Below are positions 33,727 to 46,470 of a DNA stretch of 64,000 bases, one piece after another (positions within the stretch are counted from its first letter, which is position 1; every line of letters begins with the position of its first letter). The position numbers and the translations under genes are program-made. The notes beneath the pieces were generated by a model that ran no database searches, was not told the origin of the DNA, and saw nothing but the letters and a program-made list of their open reading frames with translations. Source of the stretch: Rhyacichthys aspro (Eukaryota > Chordata > Actinopteri > Gobiiformes > Rhyacichthyidae); assembly GCA_036850595.1 (NCBI GenBank), contig CM072168.1:18095982-18159981 (forward strand), given 5' to 3'.

Positions 33727-35929
33727 TTAAAAACTAAAAAAGAAATACAAAAGTGCCTCCTCTATCAGCAGTTCTCAGTTTGTCTGCTTCAGTATCACTT
33801 TGTCAGGGCTCTCTTTGTCTGCTCTCTTTCCCATAGTTTTAAGGGAGCTTTAATCACTTCAAAATCATTTTTATTAGAAACATGTACAATATACTTATAT
33901 TTAAACACTATTGTCAAACCCAATTCTGACTGATATTTTATTGAACTGCACAAAATATTACACGATGCACCTTACAGAAACTGTTGTCTTTTTTCTTTAA
34001 ATAATGTGACTTTAAGATTTTATTTTTTATTTCAGTGTACCTAAATACAGCCTTGTAGTGAGTAGATGTATGAGTAGCATATCTTGGCTCGCTCCATTCT
34101 ACATCCATCATTTAGCTGCAGAGGAAGACACAAGCACAAATGTCAAGCCGCACCTGCACATATACACACAAGAGAGTGAACGAACAGTCCAAATGTCCTT
34201 TCACCTTCATCAGTGTTACATCTCAAACCACAGATATAGAGCAGACAGCCGCTAACAAGCACAGCTGAGTTCTCCTGACCTCATTACCCAATCACACTTT
34301 ATTATAAATGTGTGGCAAATGTGACAGCGATGTGGCATTTTATTTGCTCCTTTACCTTCCGCCAGGGACGAGGTGTGAAGAGACAAGGTGAAAATAGAAA
34401 GTTCAATTACCAAGACGCTTTAATTAGTAAAGGCAGCCGGAGGTAAAGCACTAATACTCCGCCGTACTCTGGTCTTGATGGATGAAAGGTGATGATTAAC
34501 AGCACTCCTACATTCAGTACATAGGATTCTGTGTGTGTGAAGGACAGGATTATACGAGACACTAATGACAAATCAGGGATGACTAACAAAATTCAAATCC
34601 TCCTAAATTTATTCAGTATCTACACAAAATGTCAGCTCTTTATTCCAAGAAAGAAGATGCAACGTTTTAGATTTAAAAGAAAATCCATAAGAAATAGGTC
34701 AGATTATGAGTTTACTTTAGAAAATTGGTGACAAAACCAATTATGTACATGATTTTCCTGAGCTTTCATGCAAGATTGTGTGCTCAAATTGCTAGCACAT
34801 CTTACAGTGAAGTTGTAATTGGTCTGACACCATATTGAACAACATATTTTAGCTAATGTCTTCTATTTAATTGGATACTACGAAACACACAATGCTCTTT
34901 AATATCACAGTGCGTCAAATATAGTTATATATGGTCACATTTTCTTTCAACAAATATGTTCACAAAATTGCTCATCCATATGGTTTGCCATTTGATTTAA
35001 CACAAATGACCATAAAGCCCATAATTCTGCCACTATTACCGCTTACGGCCAAACAGCTGTCTCTGTTGGTGCTTACTGACAATGGTGCATTTAAATCTAT
35101 GTCACGCTGTAAATTAACATGATGTGCAGCATAATTCAGAAATTTGCACATATAATGCCGTTATGGCTGTGAGTAACACCCCATTAACATTATGCTTTCT
35201 CAGTTGTTTTATCATCTGCTGAATCTCCTCATCAAATCCTCCTTTTGAAGTCACATTCAGGTCCACCTCAGCCTTTTAAGGGTCCAAACTGTTAGTATAA
35301 ATATGTGTAGAGTAAAATCAGTACGCCTGAATTTTATGGGACTGCATACCAAAAAGAGAAGAGAAAAAAGAGAAAAATGAGAGCCAGCAAATCACTATTG
35401 GTTCCCACACAACAGTCAGACAAGCATTGATCTTTGCAACAGCTCTTCCCTCAATGAGCACAGGCCTCACCATAAATATGACTTTTACTTATAAAAGGGG
35501 TGTATAACTACTTAAAGTTAAAACACAATAATTTTGAGTTTTTGAGATAATTTGCAGTGCAGCCCCAGTTTAGAGAAGCAAACAAGTCCACTCCTCAGGA
35601 ACAAACCAAAAACTGCATTCAAAGAGTATATAAAATTGTTTAAAAGTGTTAGAAACCAGCCCCATTTACAGTTGTACATATTTATGCTGTTGCTCTTTTC
35701 TGCTTTCTCCAAATTGAGAACTATCTATGTTAAGCATTAAAAAAAAGGGCTCATTTACAAAAAAAGAGCAAAGAAGAAAATGTTATCACCACCACTACTC
35801 AATACTGTCATTTGAAGTTATTACGCCTTAAATGACCTGGTCCTTAAGTCCGCTAACGTACCAGCAGCTTTTGGGCTGTTTTAATATTTCATCGCCATGA
35901 TTTTTCTTCCAGGTTTGGCCGTTGCATTG

Positions 35930-35990
35930 CAGTGACCTGATTACTGATTACTTCTACAGATTCAGCAGTAATCAGTGACAGCAGCATGAG
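35930..35990. promoter_or_regulatory. Cluster of GATTA/TAATC homeobox-type sites
   Basis: CTGATTACTGATTAC is followed about 15 bases later by CAGTAATCAGTGACAG, giving three TAATC cores within 45 bases in an inverted arrangement. TAATC is the core bound by K50 homeodomains such as OTX and PITX. The function is inferred from motif clustering only. Confidence 0.3.
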
Positions 35991-38227
35991 AGACCAGACA
36001 GAAACAAATGTGTCTGAATGTAACACTGGCAGGCCATCAGCGCCGAGACCCAATTCATTTCAAGCGTGTATCGCTGCCTGCTGCTGCCAGCCAGCGTTAT
36101 CCCTGCCTCTGAAAAGTCTTTATTATGCACAATATAAGAACAGACTGTACGCTGAGCCAGTAAACATGTTTTCTATTGGATAAATCCTGCTGCAAAAATC
36201 AGGTTTCCAAAATCCTCCGCCGTGACGACAGACCGTATTCTTATTATAGGGCTTTTATAAATGTGACATACTGGAAAACCAATTTTAGTAAGGGTTCTTT
36301 AGAGCACATTTGTATGGTGACAGTAAGTGCTGGGAATCTCAGGCTCACAGCCAACACTAACAATGCGAGGAATGGACACAGCGTTACTTAGCCCACATTT
36401 TACCATAATCACATCAGTGCAATTTCATTTCCTCCTCTAAACACTGGCAACTGCAAGCTCATTGTAAAATATATCACAAAACAGTGCGGACTAATTGGAT
36501 TGTTAAGGGTAGTCAAGTTTAAATGAGGTTTGTCATGGCCGCTGTCTGTCCTTGTTGTGTCCTTGCAACAGATGCACCTGTTGAAGCCTGCTGCAGACCG
36601 GGGCTGTGACAAAAGAAGACATTTTATGAAGTGAAATAGCCTGTCATTTGAGACGGATCTGTATTCATGCTGCAAGACAAAAGAGCGGCTTGAAAACTCA
36701 CAGACAAAACCCAAGCTAAAGTTTTTACAACACTGATTTGTTGTGAATGTTTGCCACAAAGTTTATCTCTCTCTTTAAGATTTCAACCAAGCTGTAGATA
36801 AATGCTTTGCCAATAATTCAAATATGCCGTGACGTATTATTTCAAAATACAATACGTTGCAAATGTCAAAGGCCGGTTTAATCATCCAAATTTTGGTCTG
36901 AATCACAAGAAATATACAAATGACATGCAGCTTTCAGAACAAAGTGGACATGGTCTTATCAGTTTAGACACTATCAACAACACAACTGCAGGAAATTGAG
37001 CCCCAAGCCAAAGTTTTCTTGGCCTTCCAATCTTACTTTGTCATTGACCTCTCCTGTTTTTTGTCAACTTCATCTGGAAACCACCATCTAGTCCGGGGTC
37101 ACAATAAATACTTGACCAAAAGCTATATTTCCCCTACGGATTGGATTCAAATGGATTCCTGGAGGCATTATGTAATAGAAAGCGATTGATTTAAAGTCTT
37201 ATAACATAGCTATAAGTTAAATGTGGTGGTGGCCTAACACTTGCCCTGTACTGTATGTAGGTCTATCCCACTTGTTTATAAGTCTATGAAACAGGCTGTA
37301 AACTTCCTGATTTATATTCACTGGTCACTTTACGTATAAAAAGGTGGTTTGCAGAATGAACTCCAGCTCCACTGTCCACAGCTTTGTGCTTCAAACACTG
37401 CCACAGAAGCAACAGGGCAATTCTTAAAGTCACTGTAATTTGGCTTCAGATAGTTTACTGCCACCTGTCAATCACTAAACACAGTACATGTAAAAACTAA
37501 ACTTCACTTTCACCTTTTTGTGTTGCAAAACTGGACCAAAACATTCTTGTTATCCTTTCATTCAAAGAGCAGCTGTCATTCTGTATGAATAAGCTGTGAT
37601 ATTGTCTGGCCTCGTTTCAGTGTCAGGTCGTCAGCGCCCATTAGCCTCCATCAGAACAGCGCTGCTAAATGATAGATTGTGGTTGCAGTCTTCATTGCAT
37701 TTTGATGGCAGAAGGATCTATGCAGCTATAAATATTGACAGCGTTCTGACAGATCGGGCGTTAGCATGTTGCATGCATTAGTATTGATGTGTTTCAGGTC
37801 AATACTGTGCACTTAAGGCTCAGAGCAGGAGGTGGTGGTGTATAACAATATGCTCATACATAGCTCACTGTGGCGGGTAAATGCAGATGAACAGTTCAAT
37901 GCTCACACACGCCTCTGGCTGTTCATAAGCTATGAATCAGCAATGAAACATAATCCATGACATAATCAGGGGTCTCCGAATGTAGGTCTAGAGCAGCAAA
38001 TATGTGTTCAATTTACATGGTCCAAATGATTAACGTTAGATTAGACTGACACGTTTTAATCAGGAACAGCCCAAGTATGAAAGCCTTAATAGAAAATAAA
38101 AAAGAAATGTCAGAAAAAAGCCTCTGATAAAGAATTATTTATGTAGCAAATGTCTCACATGTGATATTGTTGTTTTTGGCAACATCTAATAGTAACATTA
38201 CACAGTGTATTTCTATGCCTCAAACGA

Positions 38228-38310
38228 GCTCCTATGGTAGCCCTAGAGGGACATGCTGCTGTGTATGAACGAACCCAGAGGAAATAAGGTCTGATGATGA
38301 GTTCACTTTA
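38228..38310. repeat. Dispersed repeat with TATGGTAGCCCT core, copy 2
   Basis: It aligns with 25577-25655 (shared CTATGGTAGCCCT, AGGGACAT, TATGAAC, GTTCACTTTA-type words in the same order and spacing). Here the sequence continues past the point where copy 1 is interrupted by the TTAA element, so it shows the empty site. Confidence 0.6.
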
Positions 38311-38389
38311 GAAACACTTTAAAAACAGACTTTTCTAATGTTGTGTTGTGTTCAATGTACATTTGGGCCAAGTGTGTGAGGGTTTTTTT

Positions 38390-38520
38390 TACAGGATGTA
38401 CAATATGTCTCAGAGCAAGGCATATTAATAGTACTGTGTATGAATTGTGAGCTGTTGGGTACCTTTTACGGGATGTGTACATGTGTTTTAGAGCAGGGCA
38501 GATCAACAGTATGTGTATGA
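38390..38520 (+). repeat. Two diverged tandem copies of a roughly 80-bp unit
   Basis: The word order GGATGTRYA...AGAGCARGGCA...GTRTGTGTATGAAT occurs at about 38394-38442 and again at about 38474-38521. Similarity is moderate. It adjoins the repeat at 38228 and may belong to it. Confidence 0.4.
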
Positions 38521-39249
38521 ATACGTGTAAAGAATAAAACGACTGTCCATAACATGTATATGTGAGACATGGAAAGCAAAAATGAAAATAATACTCAAAT
38601 AAAGAACCAAAATCATTAATGAAACCATGTTACTCCTCTTTTAAAAAAATGTTCAATTCACAAAAATTCTGTAAATTCTGAAGCAGATAATAGCGAAGGT
38701 TTTGCCGTCCTTTAAAAAGTTATTAACTCCTCTGCTGTAAATCGATTCAAGTGCAAAAAATATGACATTAATGTGAAGGGATGGCATATTATATTATTTA
38801 AAGATTGCAGCTGTGTCCTTGCATTTTCCCACCTTTTATGAATTATGTGGCTCTTCTACTCTTAATTATGCATCAGCAAAATGTCTCTGACTTTGAAAAC
38901 CAATAACACCCGCAGCTGAAGGCGGACTCGCGTATGGCTTTCATCTCTTGCCAGATACAATTAGGCGAAATGAAAATGACTTTTGGTGACCCAGTATAAT
39001 GGGGATTCATAAGTGTATGCTGCTGCACTTCAATTGAGTACGGTGGCATCAAAGAAAACCGTGCATAACTTTCTTCGCATTAGGGCAACAATGACAACAA
39101 CAATGCAGGTAATAAACTAAAAAATATTCATATATATTCATAGGAGGGGGTTGTGTTTGTGTGTGTCTGTGTTTTGGCTGATTGAATGGCTTCCAGGGCC
39201 AGGTGAAATATTACAGTTGTCAGTATTTGTGACAGGGCCTTTATTCTGG

Positions 39250-39600
39250 TGCCTGCTGCTTGATGGAGGACTCCAGCGAGTTTGACACCCTGCTAAATGT
39301 CTCCGCCTCGCTGCCACTCTGGAAGCGCTGATAATGGCACGCCGGTGTCTGGCAACCCGGCCCGTAGCATGCAGCCGCAGCGCCGACGTTATATTTTGAA
39401 GCTGAGGGGAGCAGAGATGGAGCCATTATTAGCCCTGTGGGACCACTGGCAGTGTCCTGTGGTTATTTCGGTCATTGCCTTCCATCGCGGGACGTGATGC
39501 ACTGTGTGGTTACCTTGTATTCGGTGTGACTGCTGCTCAGGCTCATTGCACCGCTGCCATCTCATATGCTTTATCTGTCTCTATAGCCTCATGGATGATA
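39250..39600. promoter_or_regulatory. GC-richer block, candidate conserved non-coding element
   Basis: CpG-containing sequence (GCCGGTGTCTGGCAACCCGG, CAGCGCCGACG) surrounded by AT-rich DNA, with a GCCATTATTAGCC homeobox-like core near 39422. No coherent reading frame on either strand matches a family. An enhancer role is a guess from composition. Confidence 0.25.
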
Positions 39601-39849
39601 CGCTGCCTGGAAATGATGGAATTCAGAGCAGCATATACTTTACATTTTCTGTTTGTTTACTCTTACGGGTTGTATTCATTTAAAGTTTACATTCAAGCTT
39701 GGTTTTCCCTAAAGTCGTTACGGCTAAACATTTTTGGAAAATAATCTATTTGCGATTTTTTGCAACCAATTTTGCGATTGCGGTTATTTATGTGATTATT
39801 TTCTATCTGCTTTTTAACATGTCCACAATCAATTAACATGACCGACACT

Positions 39850-40310
39850 TCTTGTTGGACTGGCCTATCCAGGTTAGACTCTTGTAATTCTCTGCTGGCA
39901 GGATGCCCAAATAACTCCTTGAAAAGTTTTCAGCTCGTCCAAAACGCAGCAGCTGGAAACTAACGGGAATAAACAGACTACAGCACATTACTCCAGTGTT
40001 AGATTCCCTTCACTGGCTTCCAATTGAATTCAGAATTAAGTTCAAAATCCTTCTACTTACTTCTAAGGCCCTCAGTGGGAAGACCCGCACTTTCTCAGAG
40101 ACCTCATAGAGCCGTACCGTCCTAACAGAGCACTCTGTTCTCAAAATGCAGTGTTACTAGTTGTTCCAAGAGTTTCCAAAAGTACAATGGGAGGTAGCGC
40201 CTTCATTTACCAAGCTCCTGTTTTAAGGAATCAGCTCCAGCTCTCGTTAAAGAGGTACAGTCTCTACATTTAAGGTTAGGCTTAAGACTTTCCTTTTTGA
40301 CAGGGCTTAT
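39850..40310 (+). mobile_element. L2-like LINE, reverse-transcriptase C-terminal and 3' fragment
   Basis: Conceptual translation gives LDSCNSLLAGCPNNSLKSF, QLVQNAAAGN, a LDSLHWLPIEFRIKFKILLL block across frame changes, and finally RLKTFLFDRAYG. These are hallmarks of the C-terminal region of L2-type LINE ORF2 in fish. Several stops and shifts make it dead. Its 3' end runs straight into the 37-bp minisatellite, whose first unit is the element's own terminal sequence. Confidence 0.75.
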
Positions 40311-40985
40311 GGTCAGGACATATACAGTAGATGAGATAAGAGCTTATGGTCAGGACATATACAGTAGATGAGATAAGGGGTTATGGTCAGGACATATACA
40401 GTAGATGAGATAAGGGCCTATGGTCAGGACATATACAATAGATGAGATAAGGGCTTATGGTCAGGACATATACAGTAGATGAGATAAGGGCTTATGGTCA
40501 GGACATATATAGTAGATGAGATAAGGGCTTATGGTCAGGACATATATAGTAGATGAGATAAGAGCTTATAGTCAGGACATATATAGTAGATGAGACAAGG
40601 GCTTATAGTCAGGACATATACAGTAGATGAGATAAGGGCCTATGGTCAGGACATATACAGTAGATGAGATAAGGGCCTATGGTCAGGACATATACAGTAG
40701 ATGAGACAAGGGCTTATGGTCAGGACATATACAGTAGATGAGACAAGGGCTTATGGTCAGGACATATACAGTAGATGAGATAAGGGCCTATGGTCAGGAC
40801 ATATACAGTAGATGAGACAAGGGCTTATGGTCAGGACATATACAGTAGATGAGATAAGGGCCTATGGTCAGGACATATACAGTAGATGAGATAAGGGCCT
40901 ATGGTCAGGACATATACAGTAGATGAGACAAGGGCTTATGGTCAGGACATATACAGTAGATGAGACAAGGGCTTATGGTCAGGAT
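40303..40985 (+). repeat. 37-bp minisatellite, about 18.5 copies
   Basis: The unit contains GGTCAGGACATATACAGTAG and recurs every 37 bases from 40311 to 40977 (19 occurrences of the GTCAGGAC core). Units differ at a few positions (GGGCTTATGG or GGGCCTATGG; GATAAG or GACAAG; TACAG or TATAG), and like variants are grouped, showing expansion by unequal exchange or slippage. Confidence 0.95.
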
Positions 40986-41369
40986 ATATACTTAAAAATT
41001 AAAAAATAATAAAAAAGTATATGTTGCAGACTAATTGAGATTGCAGCCCCCCAGACCTCCCCAAAGTGAGCCCTAAATATGGTTGGGCCCCCACCTTCTT
41101 GGATCCGACCCTGCACAACGCTCAAATTCAGAACTAATCAAAACAATAGCAGACCAAATTTCAGTTTTTACTTTTTTATGACAATCCTGGATGGTTTGAA
41201 ATGCACTCACCAAGAAACCCAAGAAGAAAGAGCCAAACATTATTAATGTTGTATTGTATTTACTCATGGTCAGCTGCTTCAGGATTGTGGGTGTTTTTTT
41301 GAGGATAATCTTATAACAAATTCTGTGTGGAGATCACGAAATCTTTACTCAAGTAAAAGTATCATTACT

Positions 41370-41392
41370 TAATAATAATAATAATAATAATA
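41370..41392 (+). repeat. (AAT)n microsatellite
   Basis: About seven uninterrupted AAT units seen directly. Confidence 0.85.
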
Positions 41393-41689
41393 TGACTCAG
41401 GTTTAAGAAAAAGTAGTCAACAAAACTATTACCAAACTCACATTTATTGATATATAGTTTATATTGTGCAAGACACAGCAAAACTGGAGTTAACTTTAGT
41501 TTAGTGACAGTGCCTTCAGCCAACTCAAAGTGGACCCCAGCTCTTTCTTATCTGTAACTTTGCCTTTGACTAAAGCTGATGCAGAAAGATTAATCTTCAT
41601 AATTTCTGCTGTGCTACAACTTGGCAACATTACGGCGACGCATGAGGCATTTTAGCTGAACTCTATTTCAGGTCGTAGATGGATGGCAG

Positions 41690-41945
41690 GTGATTCGGAG
41701 CCAAGGCAGTTCATCACCACAGAGCCAGTGGCCACTTGAGATCCCTCTATTAGAGCAAAGGACACTCTTAATACTGTGCCAAGGAGACATTATTTATCAT
41801 GGCGTCTTTTCATCGAGGAGACTCACGAGTGAACTGGCCCATATGCTAATGACACTGATACACCAGCAATTAGTGGATGTTCATTTAGCTCATTTGCTGA
41901 GATATTATGCTTCCTATTTCTCTTTGTTAAAAATCCTCATCTGAT
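41690..41945. promoter_or_regulatory. Candidate conserved enhancer-like element
   Basis: The block has balanced composition and several homeobox-type cores in order (CTATTAGAGC, CTAATGACAC, CAGCAATTAGTGG, TTTAGCTCATTTGC). This pattern resembles vertebrate conserved non-coding elements. The 84-codon frame through it has no family features. No direct evidence of function. Confidence 0.3.
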
Positions 41946-43779
41946 TTTAGCGTTGCATGTGCTCACTCTCTCTTGGTTTTTGTTTCTTTTTGATGCCTGT
42001 GGTTCCTGTGGGATTTACATTTCAATAAAAACTGCATCAGAGTTTAATGGAAATGGAAAAAGTCTCGGTGCAAATGTTTACTGTGCGCTTAGGTTTGTAT
42101 GGCAGCATTCATATACATCCAAGTAAACAGCACTTACAGAGCAATCACATGAACATGGCCATAGTCCTTTTTCAATCATCAAAATCACCTGGAAATCAAT
42201 TATGTTATGAATATTGTCCAAAAAAATAGAGATAAACACTGAAGATTGCGTCTGATCCTTAATGGGTTTTACATTAGTAATGCAACATCAGGTGTATGCC
42301 CTCTGTAAGCTAATTGGGAATTTGAAGTTTTGATCCTGTGGGGCTTCTGTAAGTTGAGTAAAAACAGTCAGGCTAATTCCAGGTGAAGGCTACACATGAA
42401 CCCAGACGGAACTAAACCAAATCTGTGATAAATTAAATGGTTGTGTTGAGCCCCAAAAAAGCCTAGAATACGTTGTGTTTGTGAGCACTAATGCACAAAG
42501 AAAGAGCCTGAGCAGATATTTTATTCAGTGTGCCAACCTTTTCTCTCTTATCAATCTGATGGTGTCTATTGTTAATGCATGAGGCAGAGAGGACAAAGAC
42601 TTCCTCTTGTGAAGCACTTCTGTTAAAAATGGAGCCCTTAATTACAATCTGTGTCTGGCTGGTCCACTTTATAAGGACAGGCCTTTAAGGACCACTTCTT
42701 CCCAAAAAAGGCTGATGCCTTGAGCACTGCTTTATTTGACCATTCTTAACACTTTTCTACTTGGATTTTTCAGTCTTTATTCCAGATGCAAGGAAATTAC
42801 TACATGCTTTGAAGTGGTTACTTGACTAAACAATACCACAGGGTACATCCAAGAATAAGGATAATTTTAGACTAAGAGCAAGTTTTCATGATGGTAATGT
42901 TAATACCACAGACACTAGAACATGTCACTTATATTCTCTTTGAACCATCATTTGGGGATTCATTTTTGTTTGCTGCTATCACTGCAGCATTAGTATTAAT
43001 ATTTAGTTTAACAAACTGTGATGATCTCTCTTGAGTTGCCACATATGATTCACAAACATATGATTAATGATCCAGTAATCATGTATATTTATTTAAAAAT
43101 ACACTACAATAAAACCCAGACTTACCTGTTTTTGTTTTCTTGTATATAAAAATAAAAATTGACTGAAAATCATGTAATGTATTTTGAAAAGAGCTGAGTT
43201 TCTTTTATTCAGCTCTCAGTTGTGCTTCCTTTCCAGTCTAGTCCCTCAGTTCACCTTTAGTTCACTTCTCCACTCTCTATACACTCAAAACTATTCACTT
43301 CGTCTAACTCTGGCTGCACACCGGACTCATTTTTGTGTTGCAGTAGCAGCAGAGGCCTGTTCCAAATACAAATGAATTTCAGTATTAGATGTTCATACCC
43401 AATTCAGCCCTGCAAACGCTGTCACATGGTAATTACATGCCATAAGTGTTGGTTAGTTAATGGAACCATAATTTATGTAATATTTCCCTTTGACTATCTT
43501 CTTATTGTCACATTATTCCTATGCTATCATTCTCTATATGTTTTATAAGTGTTCTAACCTTGAGACAACCCAAACCACTTTATGTACACCTCTCAAAGCC
43601 CTCAACACAAAACAAGTCTATTTTCCTAACTGTTCTGTCACATATGAGTCAGCTGACAGATGATAATTTATTTTCCCAAAACACACTGCAATAAAACAGT
43701 GACTCACCTCTGTTCCCTTTCCCTTCACTCTTTTTTGTATTTTCTGCCTTCTTATTGAATGAATAATGTCTACTTCTGG

Positions 43780-44290
43780 GCAAACCAGGAGATCAATATC
43801 AATTTCGGATCCATTTGGCCACAATACAGTCGCGCGGCCGAACGCTGCAACCTCATCCGGGGCGCAGACAGATTGATCTACGACAATCAGATTTTGGAAA
43901 AAGCCGCGCCGTAAATACGATGAATAGAAGCTGGACGGAGGATCTGCGTTTGACCTTGATCTGACGGGAATTAGATAAGACCCGCCGCAGGGAAGACAGT
44001 GGAGCTGTTTGTGCACAGTCATTGTTTATTAAAGCACTGCAGACAGAATGATAAATGACTTCATCTCCTGCTGTGTGGGAATTAGTGTGATGCATCGTGA
44101 CGGCCGCTCTCATAAGTGTCTCATTTTGTCTTTTAATATCGTTCTAATGTGTATTGCCATTGTGTGTATGTGCAGAGGCGTGTCAGGAGCCGGTTAGCCC
44201 TTAATCATTGATGCTAATGGACTGATAATCATATTTGGAGCGCACAGTTGCTGAGGGAGTGTTATGAAATGGACTTATTTATTTGCAGAT
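43780..44290. promoter_or_regulatory. Candidate conserved enhancer-like element, CpG-containing
   Basis: At 43825-43870 there is a CpG-dense patch (GTCGCGCGGCCGAACGC) and at 44200-44245 a cluster of PBX/HOX-like cores (CCTTAATCATTGATGC, CTAATGGACTGATAATC). Both stand out from the AT-rich background. A word CGCAGACAGATT is shared with the block at 61790-61990, possibly by chance. Confidence 0.3.
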
Positions 44291-46470
44291 GTGAGGGGAG
44301 CTGCCCGGTAACACCACAGAGTTACAAAGCGTCAGGACACTTGGGAAAATGCGATGGGAACCTTGTTGTACTCGGGCTGCTTCATTAGTGACATGCAAAA
44401 TGACCCAGAGCAGACCAGGGAGTTAAACACAGAGCTCTCACAGTCAGATTTACACAACAAATATGTCTTTATTGTGCAACATATTGGAGAACATCTTGCT
44501 ATTGTCGCTCTGAATTACTGGATTTACACACAGCAGCAGAGGACTCACAAAGGACATTTTATTGCAACGACACTTAATCGACCCCCTTTTGGTAAACATC
44601 TCAAACCATACTGATGCTTTAGGACTCAATTTCTATATTCACACGAGCCTTGTTTGGCCTGTTTCAATCGAACTCTCCCTCATTAGGTCTGGTTTGTTTG
44701 GGGAAGTGTGAAGGTGCAATCGAACTGTACTGTGGACTAAACGAACAGTGGCCTGCAAAAAACAGCTCTGCCTCTCGGCTCAATTGGAGTGGAAACAAAA
44801 AACAAAAAACAAAACGATTTGTGCATAATACACAAATGCAAAGAGTGATATTGTAATATAATTATTCGAACTGCTCTGTTCACAAAGCACCTTTAATGGG
44901 AGCTTGTAAGAAAAAGCTATAGAAAGAAATAAAGTAGAAAGAATGGCACGTTATGGTTAAGAAGACATGGCATTGTGTGATATGGAAAATAAAAGACTGT
45001 TAACCAAACACAGGTAAATTACAGCTTGTAGACAGACTAGGATTGATCACAACACTGCTTCCTTCCAATCCATCAGACAGATACTGTAGCATTGACAGAG
45101 ACAGAGGTAAACTCATTACTTTGTCAAACACGAATGTTTACACAGCTATTTGTCTTTCCAAAACACAAATCGGAAGTTGTTTACTTAAGTAATTTGATCC
45201 TTTAGGGTTTATATTGTGGTGGTAGCATACAACATTTACTGTTTACCCGCTTATAAATAAAGGGGGCCTTTCTTTGACAGTATTTGTCACTGATACAACT
45301 AAAGAAATACACATTTATCCAAAAACATATACATTAATGAGCTGAATGATGCTGCTCATGAAAATATAGCTAATAGATAATTGCTCAATAATGATATAAG
45401 GCTAAATCAGACAAGGATTTCTCACTGGACTGATGAAAATATATTAAAAATAACAAACAACAGCCACTACATTTCTCAGAGTAAAGCTGAAATAGATCTT
45501 GTATGTGCTATAGTACCATTGTCTAGTTACAGTCCCTTCTTTACAGTATAAATAGGTAAATCTGCTGTGACATTAATAACAGTTTTCATCAAATGTCAGT
45601 ACAAAAGCCTAAACACTGCCCGCCTGTCACATACATACTCATTTACATGTATAGGACCTCAGTGGGATGGCAGTGAAATAACCTATACACCGCTTTGTTT
45701 GACTACAATAAAACCCATCCTTTAGGGCTTTGACAGCGTCTTCATGTGTCGTCTGGAAATGACAAACAGATCCATTATTCACATGTCCATAATCTGATGT
45801 CTCATTCAGATGCAACACACTGCTGACAGACCGCACTGGGGTTTTACAGAGATATCAGAGCAGAGAGAGGGGTCTTATCTCAGCAGGGCAGCTCACTTAC
45901 AGCATGTATCCACCACAGGCCACAGTCCAGACACATAAAACACATTTCCATTGAGCACTGTGGAATAGGTCAGTTTGATACACATAACCACTTCTGTTTT
46001 CACTGCTGTGTTCCAGTATAAGAGCATCAGCTACAGAAACAATAACACCAGAACTAAACAGCTTTTGTTTCTGATAAATACATGTACACTTATTATATTT
46101 ATGTATTAACTAGACTTAATTAAGCAGTGAGTAGATGCTATTGAGCAGCAGTGAAAGAGGCTGGGGATGGCTGTAAAATTATTTATTTCCTTACATTTTA
46201 TGGACTCAATATTTCATAAATGTAAGATGCTGTTACTTCTTGGCTGCTTCCCTGTTTTTCTGCTCCTTTGTCTTTGTGTCTTTGTGAGAGCTTCCTGAAC
46301 ACTGCCAACAAGACTCACCTGAAACTTTTTTTTACCTGTTTTTGAAAACCTGTTTCCTCACCTTTGTCTCCTGTGTTGACTCTGTGTCTCAAGTGTTCAC
46401 CTCATCAACCCCTCGGACAACTGCACAAATACATTTTTACCTTTTCCCAGTCTTGTGTCTACTTTTCTAC

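Larger units (their letters stand above)
33731..39849. other. Non-coding stretch, no gene recognised
   Basis: No gene is recognised. Within it lie a cluster of GATTA/TAATC homeobox-type sites at 35930-35990, a dispersed-repeat copy at 38228-38310, two diverged copies of a tandem unit at 38390-38520, and a GC-richer block at 39250-39600, each noted separately where supportable. The remainder is AT-rich and featureless to my eye. Confidence 0.45.
40986..46470. other. Non-coding stretch, no gene recognised
   Basis: It holds an (AAT)n microsatellite at 41370-41392 and two candidate regulatory blocks (41690-41945, 43780-44290), listed separately. The 134-codon minus frame at 43618-44022 overlaps the second block and has no recognisable domain. 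A C/T-rich stretch at 46200-46470 leads into the TTC tract and may be the end of an old retroelement, but no family can be assigned. Confidence 0.45.

Noticed and set aside
40303..40985. Possible coding tandem-repeat protein
   Set aside because: The 37-base period shifts frame in each unit and stops occur in all frames, so it is a non-coding minisatellite.
43618..44022. 134-codon minus-strand frame
   Set aside because: No domain, an overlapping frame on the same strand, and its composition matches a non-coding GC-richer block.
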